NCBI GenBank assembly: GCA_030430365.1
Contig: JAUIFP010000012.1
Span: 1 to 49,246, forward strand
Direction of reading: 5' to 3'
Length of the DNA stretch: 49,246 nt
Origin: Alphaproteobacteria bacterium
GTDB taxonomy: Bacteria > Pseudomonadota > Alphaproteobacteria > Sphingomonadales > Sphingomonadaceae
How positions within the stretch are numbered: the stretch's first letter is position 1; every line of letters begins with the position of its first letter. Shown in pieces: positions 1 through 8,621 of the stretch. The translations under genes were made by a program, and so were the position numbers. The notes below the pieces were generated by a model. The model was not told where the DNA came from. It worked only from the letters and a program-made list of their open reading frames with translations, and searched no databases.

Positions 1-2
1 GG

Positions 3-569
3 CTGATCTTGTGGAACATGTTCATGCAGGGCGTCACGGCGGCCGCAAACAGCCTGCACAATCATCAGGACCTGATCAAAAAGATATATTTCCCACGGCT
101 TATTCTGCCGTTCTCGGCAATCTTTACAAGCTTCATCGATTTCCTGATCGCGCTGACCCTGCTCTTTTGCCTGATATTGCTATTCGGCCCCGCGCTGGAA
201 CTCCGGCTGCTTTGGATCATCCCCATTGTTGTAAGCACGGCCATGGCCGGTGCCGGATTTGGGGCAGCGCTGGCGGCTCTCACAGTGCTGTTCCGCGATG
301 TGCGCCAGATCATTCCACTTATTGCACAGATAGGCTTGCTGGCGACGCCTATAGCCTATCCTGCATCAATGGTGCCCGATGCGCTAAAGCCGGCCTATTA
401 CCTCAATCCCATGGCGGGGCTGGTTGCGGCGTTTCGGGCTGCGTTGCTCGGGACGGAAATGCCGCCCGCCTCGGCGATGATACAGGGCCTGACGGTAGCC
501 GTAGTGCTCTTCGTGGGCGGCCTTCTCCTGTTCCGCTATCTGGAACGCAAGTTTGCGGACATTCTATAA
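3..569 (+). CDS. ABC polysaccharide exporter permease, Wzm-like (5' partial)
   Basis: This is the C-terminal part (188 codons) of an ABC-2 type membrane permease; the reading frame is open to the window edge, so the true start lies upstream. The segment has alternating hydrophobic stretches that can form about five transmembrane helices, and it ends in a short basic tail (RYLERKFADIL). The hydrophobic pattern, including the LIAQIGLLATPIAYP stretch, fits the family that moves undecaprenyl-linked O-antigen or capsule chains across the inner membrane. Its stop codon overlaps the start of the ATPase gene by one base (TAATG at 567-571), so the two are translationally coupled, as expected for a Wzm/Wzt pair. 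The transported glycan is probably assembled by the operon that converges on it from the right. The exact glycan class is not deducible. Confidence 0.88.
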   Translation: MILWNMFMQGVTAAANSLHNHQDLIKKIYFPRLILPFSAIFTSFIDFLIALTLLFCLILLFGPALELRLLWIIPIVVSTAMAGAGFGAALAALTVLFRDVRQIIPLIAQIGLLATPIAYPASMVPDALKPAYYLNPMAGLVAAFRAALLGTEMPPASAMIQGLTVAVVLFVGGLLLFRYLERKFADIL

Positions 570-1813
570 TGCCGCAGAACGCCATCGAGATAGAGCACCT
601 GACCAAACGCTATCGCCGGGGCATTTGGGCGCATTCCACGATGCGCAGTGCAATCGCGAGCAGCGTGCGGCGCCTGTTGCAATCAGGCGAAGTGGACAGC
701 GGCTGGTTCGAGGCTCTGTCAGATGTCACGCTTTCCATCGGTGAGGGAGAAAGCGTGGCGCTGGTCGGCGACAACGGTGCCGGCAAGAGCACGCTGCTCA
801 AGGTCCTCTCTGGAATTACACCGCCCACTGCCGGCCGCGCGGTTATCAACGGGCGAGTTGGGTCGCTGCTGGAGGTCGGATCTGGTTTTCATCCGGACCT
901 CACCGGACGGGACAATATCTTCCTCAATGGCTTGCTGCTTGGAATGTCGCGCAGGGACGTGCGCGCGCGCTTCGACGAGATCGTTGATTTCTCGGGTGTC
1001 GAGGCGTTCATCGATACGCCGGTCAAGCGCTATTCCAGCGGCATGTATATGCGGCTGGCCTTTGCCATTGCCGCCCATCTCGACACGGAGATATTGTTCG
1101 TGGACGAAGTGCTGGCCGTTGGCGATGTGAGTTTCCAGCAGAAATGCCTCGACAGGATGAACCAGTTTTCGGGTTCCGGCCGCACTATTGTTTTCGTCAG
1201 CCACAATCTGACCGCTGTGGAAGCCTTGTGCGGGCGATCCATTCTCATCGAGAAGGGTAGGGTGGCTGCAGACGGGCCCACCCGTGAAGTGCTCAATCAA
1301 TATCTGCGCAGGCAAGGCGGGGAAGCGACGTTCGACCGCGTCACTTTCGAACCGGGCCAAGGGCCTTCGCGGGGCAGACTGGAAATCCTCGCAGCCAGTG
1401 TCAGGCCGGCAAACGGAGGCATAGGGGAGCCGATCGACGTCAAGACGGATATTGTCTTCGAGTTTACGATCCGGCGCACGGGCGGCGAACCCTCTCCAGT
1501 GGTTGCGCCCTCCATCATTGTTACAACCAGTGGCGGTGAATTGCTCTTCACTGTTGGACCGTTAGAGCCCAACGTCGCCTGGCCTGCCGGCACCTATCTG
1601 CTACGTTGCCACTTGCCGGGCAATCTTTTGAACAATGGCAGATACAGTGTTGGCCTCTACCTTGGCGAAGACGATCTGGAACCATTCACCATTCCCCATC
1701 TTATCGATATCGACGTTCTCGACAATGCAGAATACCGCTTTGGCTGGTACGATGAATGGCCCGGCCTCATCCGTCCGCGGCTGGAATGGGAACGGCAAAG
1801 AATAGACCCCTAG
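569..1813 (+). CDS. ABC polysaccharide exporter ATPase with C-terminal glycan-binding domain, Wzt-like
   Basis: This 414-residue protein is the nucleotide-binding subunit of an O-antigen or capsule-type exporter. Residues 1-250 form the ABC domain: Walker A GDNGAGKST at 67-75, a shortened signature YSSGM at 155-159, Walker B EILFVDE at 174-180 and the switch His at 212. The YSSGM form is characteristic of the polysaccharide-export subfamily. Residues from about 265 to 414 form an extra domain in the position of the Wzt C-terminal beta-sandwich, which in known systems recognises the non-reducing end of the finished chain. That suggests this glycan carries a specific terminal structure. The start ATG overlaps the permease stop. 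The gene ends 23 bp from the convergent glycosyltransferase operon. Confidence 0.92.
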   Translation: MPQNAIEIEHLTKRYRRGIWAHSTMRSAIASSVRRLLQSGEVDSGWFEALSDVTLSIGEGESVALVGDNGAGKSTLLKVLSGITPPTAGRAVINGRVGSLLEVGSGFHPDLTGRDNIFLNGLLLGMSRRDVRARFDEIVDFSGVEAFIDTPVKRYSSGMYMRLAFAIAAHLDTEILFVDEVLAVGDVSFQQKCLDRMNQFSGSGRTIVFVSHNLTAVEALCGRSILIEKGRVAADGPTREVLNQYLRRQGGEATFDRVTFEPGQGPSRGRLEILAASVRPANGGIGEPIDVKTDIVFEFTIRRTGGEPSPVVAPSIIVTTSGGELLFTVGPLEPNVAWPAGTYLLRCHLPGNLLNNGRYSVGLYLGEDDLEPFTIPHLIDIDVLDNAEYRFGWYDEWPGLIRPRLEWERQRIDP

Positions 1814-1836
1814 TAGGCAAAGCGCTTATCGCCGCT

Positions 1837-2742
1837 CTAGCCCTGCAATCGGGCCAGCCCTCGCCCAAGACGTTTGATATTGCGCAGAAAAAATCGCCCC
1901 GGTTGCTGCCAAAATGGAATACCCGCGACAATCCGATGCCGTTCCTTTCGGCAAGCCTGCGTAATCCTCTGCTCGAGCGGATGCCCCGACACATATGATT
2001 CCAGCCAGTCGAGAAACGCCATGCGAGCGGGATGAGGGCCGAACTGCGCGTAGTGTCCTGCCACTGTCCCTTTTGCAGAAACGGATGCCGGATGCTGCCG
2101 GTATTTCGAAGTGGTGCAGCTGTCCACATACACTGCGTGGTCAAGCATGATCTTCGCCCACAAGGTTTGATCTTCGTAGAAATGAAAGCGCTCCTCGAAA
2201 CCGCCGACACTCTGGGCAATCTCGCGCCTTATCATTACACCGCAAGTGCAGGGCACGATGCCGCGCGAACGGATGATAACCTTTTCAAGCAGATGCGCTG
2301 GTTGATGAAGACTGTTGGCCTCCTTGCCCATGCGCTCGGTTGAATTGCGTTTGGGATTTTCCGGATGCCACCATTGGGTGGGGCCGTAGACCATGGCGGC
2401 GGTTTTGTGGCGCTCGAGCAGGCCGAGCTGGCGCTCCAACGTTTCGGGCAAGTAGCAGTCATCGGCGTCCAGAAATGCGACGTATCGTCCATTGGCGTGT
2501 TTCAGCGCCCGGTTTCGCGCCGCCGCTGCCCCTTGGGATCCGCCTGCATTACGGATCAGGCGGATCCGCTCGTCGCTCCGTTCGGCCGCTTGCGCCACGG
2601 CAATACTGCCATCGTCCGATCCATCGTCTGCCAGCAGCAGTTCCCAATCGTCCAGCGTCTGCTCCAGGACACTGTCGATAGCCGGCTGGAAATACGGCCC
2701 TGGATTGTAGAACGGGACAATGACCGAAACTGCGGGTGACAT
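1837..2742 (-). CDS. family 2 glycosyltransferase (last gene of glycan operon)
   Basis: This 301-residue soluble GT-A glycosyltransferase transfers a sugar from a nucleotide-sugar donor in the cytoplasm; donor and acceptor are unknown. The N-terminus has the typical strand SVIVPFYN at 6-13, an acidic ADDGSDDGS segment near 38-46, and the metal-binding DADD at 92-95 within FLDADDCYLP. A later FHFYEDQTLW segment sits where the catalytic-base region of GT2 enzymes lies. The start was placed at the internal ATG directly before the GT2 fold; a longer reading frame upstream overlaps the preceding gene. There are no membrane helices. It is the promoter-distal gene of the operon, 7 bp after the previous stop codon. 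Confidence 0.88.
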   Translation of the reverse strand: MSPAVSVIVPFYNPGPYFQPAIDSVLEQTLDDWELLLADDGSDDGSIAVAQAAERSDERIRLIRNAGGSQGAAAARNRALKHANGRYVAFLDADDCYLPETLERQLGLLERHKTAAMVYGPTQWWHPENPKRNSTERMGKEANSLHQPAHLLEKVIIRSRGIVPCTCGVMIRREIAQSVGGFEERFHFYEDQTLWAKIMLDHAVYVDSCTTSKYRQHPASVSAKGTVAGHYAQFGPHPARMAFLDWLESYVSGHPLEQRITQACRKERHRIVAGIPFWQQPGRFFLRNIKRLGRGLARLQG

Positions 2743-2749
2743 ATCCGGG

Positions 2750-3622
2750 CTACCTCCCCACGGCAGAGCGCAGATATGCCGCAGCCAGTTTCGCGCGCAT
2801 ATACCACTGGGCGCGTTTGAGTGCGCGGTGCATGGACCGGTCACCGATGCCCCGGGATTTCAGATAGGCCTCAGTCGCGCGTAGGTAGCGAAGATGCGTG
2901 CGGCGCAACGGGATACGCGCCTTTTCCTGCGACGAGTGCGAGTTCTCGTGCTGGCGGTATCGCGCCCAGCATCGATCGTCGACATGCACCCTGTACTGGG
3001 CCAGCAGGCGGGCATAGAAGAGCTGATCTTCGAACATGCCCCGAAATTCGGGATCGAACCCGCCGGCTGCCTGTGCAACGTCGCGCCGGATCAAGGTCCC
3101 GCATGACGATGGGCTCTGGTACCTGTTCATCATCAGCAGGTTGAACAGTACCGGTGGGCCGTATGCCTGCCCGGGGGCAACGCCCAGATCGTAGAAGAAA
3201 TCGTCGGATTTCCGCCCGGTGCGCCAGCTATGCCACATCTCCGTCCGGCCATAGACCATCGCCAGTTCCTGATCGGCCGACAGGATGGCCAATTGGTCGG
3301 CGGTCTTGTTCGGCAGCCAGACATCGTCCGCATCCAGAAAGGCGATATACCGGCCCGCCGCTTGCGCCATGCCCAGATTGCGCGAGGCGCTCATTCCGCA
3401 ATTGGCGTTGCCCGGATGCGCGACCAGTCTGATCCGCGCATCGGAACCCATGGCGTTCTCGACTATGGCTGCAGTTCCATCGGTTGATCCATCGTCGACG
3501 ACAATCAACTCCCAGTCCGCGAATGTCTGATTGCGGACACTCTCGATGGCCTCTTCGATAAACGCCTCACCATTCAGGCAGATGATAATCGCGGAAACGG
3601 CGGGGGGACTGCCGGCGGTCAT
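2750..3622 (-). CDS. family 2 glycosyltransferase
   Basis: This 290-residue GT2 enzyme has the N-terminal strand AIIICLN at 11-17, VVDDGSTDGT at 41-50 and DADD at 97-100 (FLDADDVWLP). A SCGTLIRRDVAQAAGGFD segment follows, typical of the acceptor-side part of bacterial surface-glycan transferases, then FEDQLFYARLL in the catalytic region. It resembles its downstream neighbour in length and motif order, so the two may descend from a duplication. The start ATG at 3622 overlaps the stop of the preceding transferase as ATGA. No signal peptide or membrane segment is visible. Substrate specificity cannot be read from the sequence. Confidence 0.88.
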   Translation of the reverse strand: MTAGSPPAVSAIIICLNGEAFIEEAIESVRNQTFADWELIVVDDGSTDGTAAIVENAMGSDARIRLVAHPGNANCGMSASRNLGMAQAAGRYIAFLDADDVWLPNKTADQLAILSADQELAMVYGRTEMWHSWRTGRKSDDFFYDLGVAPGQAYGPPVLFNLLMMNRYQSPSSCGTLIRRDVAQAAGGFDPEFRGMFEDQLFYARLLAQYRVHVDDRCWARYRQHENSHSSQEKARIPLRRTHLRYLRATEAYLKSRGIGDRSMHRALKRAQWYMRAKLAAAYLRSAVGR

Positions 3623-4524
3623 CTCAGCATCCAGCGAATGTGATTGGAGATACGGCGAAGTACGATCCCGATCATCGTGCCGGGCGCCATCAGCAACAAC
3701 GACAGCCCCTGACGATAGAGCCGGAAATTGCGCGGCCCCACCTTGGCGTTGCCGAACCATATTCCGGCATAATGTTGCCGCCACCAGCGTTTCCCTGCCA
3801 GCAATTCCTGCGTCAGTCCTGCAGCGTCAGCGTCCCCTTTGCGCGCATTCAGCACATGCAGGCACCAGCGCAGCATGAATGCCGGATCGCGCGACATGTT
3901 CGCATCATGATGCCAGTATTCGGCCAGAACCTCACCGCGGCACAGTATCGGGTGATCTCTTGCGAGGCGCAGATAGAGATCGTAATCTTCGCAAGCAGGC
4001 AGTCCTACGCGAAATCCGCCGGCTGCTTCCAGGGGAGCCCGGCGATAGAGTACGGTGCCATGCATTCCGATCGGGTTGGTATGCAGGAATTTCGCAAAGG
4101 CCGTGAGCGGCACGGCAAGGAACTGCGCCGCTCTCCTTTCGCCCTTCGCATAAACGAGCTCATACGCGCCGTAGCTGAAGGCAGCGTCTGGATCGCGCCT
4201 TAGCGATTCCAGGCCAAGTTCGATGCAGTTGGGCTTCAGTTGGTCATCGGCATCCAGAAACAGCAGGAAGGGAGCACTCGATGCATTGGCGCCGGCATTG
4301 CGTGCGGCCGCCAGGCCGGCGTTGCCCTGGCGTATGATGAGAACTCCAGGAAACTCTGCGACGATCTTTTCCGGATGGTCGTGCGAGCCGTCATCGACGA
4401 CGATGATTTCCGCTGCCGGATGTGTCTGACGCATCACGCTTTCCAACGCGGCGGACAGAAAATGCGCATGGTTGTAGGTTGGGATGATAACCGCAACGCC
4501 TTCGTCTTGCGCCTGATCTGTCAT
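3619..4524 (-). CDS. family 2 glycosyltransferase
   Basis: This 301-residue GT2 protein shows AVIIPTYN at 11-18, VVDDGSHDH at 42-50, the NAGLAAARNAG segment and the metal-binding DADD at 91-94. A CEDYDLYLRLA motif later in the sequence supplies the acidic catalytic-base region. The C-terminal third (GKRWWRQHYAGIWFG onward) is helical and includes a weakly hydrophobic stretch near LSLLLMAPGTMIGIVL, which may lie on the membrane surface next to the lipid-linked acceptor. The start ATG at 4524 overlaps the epimerase stop by four bases. It belongs to the nine-gene glycan operon, and its donor sugar is unknown. Confidence 0.88.
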   Translation of the reverse strand: MTDQAQDEGVAVIIPTYNHAHFLSAALESVMRQTHPAAEIIVVDDGSHDHPEKIVAEFPGVLIIRQGNAGLAAARNAGANASSAPFLLFLDADDQLKPNCIELGLESLRRDPDAAFSYGAYELVYAKGERRAAQFLAVPLTAFAKFLHTNPIGMHGTVLYRRAPLEAAGGFRVGLPACEDYDLYLRLARDHPILCRGEVLAEYWHHDANMSRDPAFMLRWCLHVLNARKGDADAAGLTQELLAGKRWWRQHYAGIWFGNAKVGPRNFRLYRQGLSLLLMAPGTMIGIVLRRISNHIRWMLR

Positions 4525-5474
4525 CTGCGCGCCTTTGCAGTGCTGCGCGATGAACCGAAATGCGCTTCTATTTGCGCCGTGGCGACGCCGAAGGAGACTG
4601 GTGGAACATAGCCGAGAATGCGCTGTGCCTTGGCGATTGGAAGCCGTACCGAACAGGATTGCAGAAGAAACAACTCACGAGAGATTTGCGGGCTGCGCCT
4701 CCGGATCAAGCGTGACCACCAACTGGCGCGTGGGCTGTCCGATCCGTCAATCGGGACCGGCGCAGGCGGGAGATCGTCAAGCGTGCGATTCAATCCGGCT
4801 GCGACCGGTGCGTAGAGATCGCGCCAGCGAATGGTCTCCACGTCGCCCACGATAAAGGTCTCTCCCGCTGCTTCCGGCGTGATCAGGGAAAGCCGGATGG
4901 CTTCTACCAGATTGTCGACATGGCAGGCATTGCAGATGCCTTCACCGCGGTTGACGAGACATGCGGAGCCGTCTTCCAGCGCTTGTGCGAAGTCGTTCGT
5001 CCATCGGCAGTCCGGGCCGTAGACAATGCCCGGGCGAAGGATCACGATTTCAGGGCTTGCCTTTGCACGAAGCCGCCGCTCGGCCTCAACCTTTGCGTTG
5101 TTATAGGCAATCTCCTGGTCGCCTCGCAGCGGGCTGCTCTCGTCCGTACCGGGTTCAGGCGATTGGCCATGGACCGAGGCACTGCTGAGATAGACGATCC
5201 GCTTCAGACCGGCCGCATTGCCGGCCGAGATCAGAGGCTGGATCGCCCCGACAATGGTCGCCGGATCGCCTGAAATGCTGTGTATCGCCGCGTCGCAGCC
5301 GCTCAGCGCGGCCGTCAGCTCTTCCTGGTCGAGGGCGTCTCCAATTCTTGCCCCGGTCATGTTCGAATGGCCGGCGCGAACGATAGGTACTGCTTCGAAG
5401 TCGGCGCTAGCGCCAAGCAGCGTCACGATGCGCGAGCCGATGAAGCCGGCGCCGCCGATGACGGCAACTTTCAC
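4521..5474 (-). CDS. NAD-dependent epimerase/dehydratase (extended SDR)
   Basis: This 317-residue extended short-chain dehydrogenase/reductase has the nucleotide-binding Gly motif G7-x-x-G10-x-x-G13 at the N-terminus, a YLSSASVHG segment near 95-103 and the catalytic pair Y124 and K128 (YNNAK). ILRPGIVYGPD follows, typical of nucleotide-sugar epimerases and reductases. The likely role is modifying a nucleotide-sugar or lipid-linked sugar used by the neighbouring transferases, for example epimerisation or keto reduction; the exact reaction cannot be fixed. Four-base overlaps link it to the oxidoreductase upstream and the transferase downstream. A polar C-terminal tail (SSRSTAKARR) adds nothing recognisable. 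Confidence 0.85.
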   Translation of the reverse strand: MKVAVIGGAGFIGSRIVTLLGASADFEAVPIVRAGHSNMTGARIGDALDQEELTAALSGCDAAIHSISGDPATIVGAIQPLISAGNAAGLKRIVYLSSASVHGQSPEPGTDESSPLRGDQEIAYNNAKVEAERRLRAKASPEIVILRPGIVYGPDCRWTNDFAQALEDGSACLVNRGEGICNACHVDNLVEAIRLSLITPEAAGETFIVGDVETIRWRDLYAPVAAGLNRTLDDLPPAPVPIDGSDSPRASWWSRLIRRRSPQISRELFLLQSCSVRLPIAKAQRILGYVPPVSFGVATAQIEAHFGSSRSTAKARR

Positions 5475-6739
5475 GATGCCGGTCCTTGAACCGTTGGTGA
5501 CGGGATCACCTCAGCACCCGAACCTGCTCGATCGATTGCCAGCAAGGCCGCCGTTACATGCAGCGCGTTTTCTCCCGACAATGCGGGTTGCCTGCCGGTC
5601 TGCATGGCGCGGGCCAGGTCGGCAATGCCAAGCGCATAATCGATATGGTGCCGCCTGAAGCGCCCGCGCCATGGCGGGCGGGGGCGCATGTCGGAGAGCC
5701 GTCCATCGAGCCCGAAGAGCCGCCTCAGCAAGCCGATCCTTTGCACGACCGGATAAGTTTCTGCGCGAAGGCCCAGCGTGGAAAATCGGCGCAGCCAGAC
5801 CGGCGCATCCATATTCCAGCAAGCGTCGGTGAAAATCTCTCCCTCATCTCCAATCACGCGGAAGCGATGATCGTGAGGGGCCACCGTGCTGCAGGTCAGC
5901 CGCGCCGTGACACCGCTCGAAAATGTCAGGCATCCAACGGAGAAGTCACTGCCGAGGTTCAACTTGTCGCCTTCCGGAAGGGTTTTGTCCGGGGCGACCA
6001 GCCGCGAAAAGCCGCTTACGGTTACGATCGGCCCGAACATCATCACCATCCAGCTGAGGTGATATCCGGCATGCTCCAGCGTACAGCCCGTCTTGAGCTC
6101 ATCCTGCCACGGCCAGGGAGTGCCCTGCGGACTGGCCCATTCCCATGGCTGCATCTTGTGTATCGGCCCGTCGTCGAGCTCGGCATAGACTAGCCGGGGC
6201 GTGCCGATATCGCCGCGCTTGATGGCCTTGTGCACGGCCTGTGCCGTGTCGCCGAGCGCAGTGCAGGGCGCGCAGCCAAGCAGCACCCCTCGCGCCTTGG
6301 CGAGATCGACCAGTGCGCTGGCCTCGCCCAGATCCAGGGCGAGCGGCTTTTCCGAGTAGACGTGCTTGCCTGCCTCCAATGCGGCACGGGTCACTTGCGC
6401 ATGGCTTGTCGGATTGGTGAGATTGACGATGATCGATACCGCTGGATCGCCGAGCAGTTGATCAAGATCGGCACACACGGTGCCGCCGGTTCGCGCAATC
6501 AGCCGTTCGGCTCTCGACCGGTCGAGATCGAAGGCTGCCTTGATCGCGAGTTCGGGATGACTGGCCAGGCTCGCAGCATAGAAGTCGGCCACGAAGCCGC
6601 AGCCGACGATGCCTATGCCCACAGGCTCACCTACATGCGCGTTGGGCTTGATGAATGCGTCCCCGCTCAACCAATCGAGATAATCGAGTCCGGAGCTCAA
6701 TATGCGTGCGCCCAGCCGCACGATCGGGGCCCCGGTCAT
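5471..6739 (-). CDS. Gfo/Idh/MocA-family oxidoreductase
   Basis: This 422-residue NAD(P)-dependent sugar oxidoreductase has a Rossmann motif GIVGCGFVA at 43-51 and the family hallmark EKP at 130-132 (YSEKPLALD). A C-terminal alpha/beta substrate domain follows, with an EHAGYHLSWM segment carrying the expected His. About 40 residues precede the Rossmann fold, more than usual for the family, and have no recognised role. In glycan clusters such enzymes oxidise or reduce UDP- or dTDP-sugars, often in amino-sugar formation. The start ATG at 6739 overlaps the upstream transferase stop as ATGA and was preferred to an ATG 36 bases further upstream. Confidence 0.85.
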   Translation of the reverse strand: MTGAPIVRLGARILSSGLDYLDWLSGDAFIKPNAHVGEPVGIGIVGCGFVADFYAASLASHPELAIKAAFDLDRSRAERLIARTGGTVCADLDQLLGDPAVSIIVNLTNPTSHAQVTRAALEAGKHVYSEKPLALDLGEASALVDLAKARGVLLGCAPCTALGDTAQAVHKAIKRGDIGTPRLVYAELDDGPIHKMQPWEWASPQGTPWPWQDELKTGCTLEHAGYHLSWMVMMFGPIVTVSGFSRLVAPDKTLPEGDKLNLGSDFSVGCLTFSSGVTARLTCSTVAPHDHRFRVIGDEGEIFTDACWNMDAPVWLRRFSTLGLRAETYPVVQRIGLLRRLFGLDGRLSDMRPRPPWRGRFRRHHIDYALGIADLARAMQTGRQPALSGENALHVTAALLAIDRAGSGAEVIPSPTVQGPAS

Positions 6740-7704
6740 TGTCCGCCCAAATAGATGTGCATGGCATGGCGCCAAGTGCGCGGGCCATGCGCGAAGCGCA
6801 GCGCCATTCGGGCATGGGCCTTGGCAGCGGAGCGGTCCCCCGCTGCATTCAGTGCGCGTCCGCGCTCGATCGATCGGGCTGCAAATTTCTTGCGCGCGGA
6901 TCGTAAGACAGACGCTCTCACTTCGCGTGGAAGCAGGGGCGCGAAAATTTGCATCGCGCGCGAGGTAAAATACATCTCCTGCGCGCCCTGCATCGCGCGC
7001 GCCGTGGTCGAAGTGTTGTGAACGCGATATTCGGCCATTGGCCTGGGATCATAGTAGATTGCGTATCGGGATGCGATCCTGACCCACATTTCCCAGTCTT
7101 CCGCACATTTCAGCCGATCGTCGAAACCGCCCAACTGTTCCCAAACTGTCCGGCGCACGGCGATAGATGGCGTGACGATCCGCTGATCGCCAGCCAAACG
7201 GGCCAAGGCGTCGGGGAGAATGCCGGGCGCCGGGATTTCTTCCTCCTGGCACTCCAGCTCCGCGCCTTCCCCATCGATCAGGGACCATCGGCAGAAGGCC
7301 GCACCGATTGCCGGATCATCCGAGAATCCAGCTTCCATCGCCTCGTAGTAACCCGGGCGAACCCGGTCGTCGCCGTGAAGCAGATGCACGTAATGCCCGC
7401 GCGACCGCTGCAGGCAGCTGGCGAAATTCGCGATCTGGCCGAGATTGCGGGGCTGCCGATGGAATTGCACTCTGCCTTTGCCCAGCCGTTCGACGATCTG
7501 CGCAGGATCGTCATCGGAGCCGTCATCGACGACTTCGATCTGCATTCTCGCCGGGCCGGGATCCTGCGCCAGCACCGAGGCTATCGTTTCGCCAAGGTAG
7601 CGGGCGGAATTGTAGGTCGGGATCATGACCGACCAGGTCGGACGTTCCGAAAGGGCTTCGGCAACCGGGGGGATGATCGCCCTGTGGTTCGCAGCGCCGG
7701 TCAT
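6736..7704 (-). CDS. family 2 glycosyltransferase with HGDD instead of DADD
   Basis: This 322-residue GT2 enzyme has SVMIPTYN at 25-32 and EVVDDGSDDD near 57-66. Its metal-binding motif reads HGDD (110-113, HLLHGDDRVRPG) rather than the DADD seen in the other five transferases here. HGDD occurs in known GT2 enzymes and probably still coordinates the metal. CAEDWEMWVRIA provides the acidic catalytic region. The C-terminal part after residue 230 is helical and rich in Ala and Arg, possibly TPR-like. The start at 7704 was chosen because it overlaps the upstream stop as ATGA. The donor sugar is unknown. Confidence 0.87.
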   Translation of the reverse strand: MTGAANHRAIIPPVAEALSERPTWSVMIPTYNSARYLGETIASVLAQDPGPARMQIEVVDDGSDDDPAQIVERLGKGRVQFHRQPRNLGQIANFASCLQRSRGHYVHLLHGDDRVRPGYYEAMEAGFSDDPAIGAAFCRWSLIDGEGAELECQEEEIPAPGILPDALARLAGDQRIVTPSIAVRRTVWEQLGGFDDRLKCAEDWEMWVRIASRYAIYYDPRPMAEYRVHNTSTTARAMQGAQEMYFTSRAMQIFAPLLPREVRASVLRSARKKFAARSIERGRALNAAGDRSAAKAHARMALRFAHGPRTWRHAMHIYLGGQ

Positions 7705-8618
7705 TTTACGGCTTTCGCCAGGATTGCCGCCCATTTGCGCCAGCCAAGAGTTCCGCCCACATCACCGATCCTGGCCGCGTAATACATGCACCGAATAGCC
7801 GCTGCCCGCTTTCCCTGTTCTGTGAAGTCCATTGCCCAGTCACCGAACAGGCGTGCCGCTCCTGCGGCTGCCAGCGGCCTGGCGCCCCGGTCTTCGAGTG
7901 CCTGCGACGTAAAGCGATAGAACTCTGCGATGCGCTTGAGTTTTGCCGTTTCATCGACCGAGGAATAGGTGCCGCGCTGATGTAAGCGGTAAGCGCCGAC
8001 CGGGGCGTCCACGAACAGCAACTCGCCTTCGCCTGCGGCGACCGCATAGGTTGGCCAATCGGTGAGGAAGAACCTGTCGAACCAGTCTGCGGAAATCCTT
8101 GCGAGCGCATCGCGGCGGAGCATTCCGGCGCAGGTGGCAAATGGATTGCCGTCCCAGATCGTCACCCGATCGACACGCTCGGGCTGCGTCGGCGGAGTCC
8201 AGCGGCGGGAGCTCGGCTGGAAACCGTCGCCCTCAACGATCTGCGCATTGTGGAAGCAGCCGGACAGCGCCCGGTCGGCATCGAGGATATCGGCCTGCCG
8301 TTCCAGCTTGTCGTCGACAGTCCAGAAATCGTCGGCGTCGAGAATGGAAATGTAGCGGCCTCGTGCCGCTTCCAGAGGGATACGCAGCGCCGCGTTGGAA
8401 CAACGATTGACCGATGAGAAGATGGGCTTGACGTGCGGATCGGCGCCTGCAGCCGTTTCGATGATCTCCTGCGTGCCGTCCGTCGATGCGTCGTCATAGA
8501 CGATGATCTCGAAGCTTCGGCTTGTGCGCTGCGATTGAGCCGATTGCAGGGCCTTCTCGATAAACGGCCGCTGGTTATAGGCAATGAGCAGGATCGAGAT
8601 GTCGACTTGATCGGACAT
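7701..8618 (-). CDS. family 2 glycosyltransferase
   Basis: This 305-residue GT2 enzyme shows SILLIAYNQ at 8-16, IIVYDDASTDGT near 38-49 and DADD at 94-97 (SILDADDFWTVDD). It lacks the usual SVIIPTYN spelling, and the catalytic region (FFLTDWPTYAVAAGEG) has a single Asp where siblings have ED. This variant is typical of the subgroup annotated as glycosyltransferases of surface glycans. The C-terminal 90 residues are helical. The start ATG lies 3 bp after the stop of the deacetylase gene and the stop overlaps the next gene by four bases. The substrate is unknown. Confidence 0.86.
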   Translation of the reverse strand: MSDQVDISILLIAYNQRPFIEKALQSAQSQRTSRSFEIIVYDDASTDGTQEIIETAAGADPHVKPIFSSVNRCSNAALRIPLEAARGRYISILDADDFWTVDDKLERQADILDADRALSGCFHNAQIVEGDGFQPSSRRWTPPTQPERVDRVTIWDGNPFATCAGMLRRDALARISADWFDRFFLTDWPTYAVAAGEGELLFVDAPVGAYRLHQRGTYSSVDETAKLKRIAEFYRFTSQALEDRGARPLAAAGAARLFGDWAMDFTEQGKRAAAIRCMYYAARIGDVGGTLGWRKWAAILAKAVK

Positions 8619-8621
8619 GGA

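Noticed and set aside
11-568. N-terminal extension of the Wzt-like ATPase frame
   Set aside because: It is an out-of-frame shadow of the permease gene; the ATPase start at 569 overlaps the permease stop as expected.
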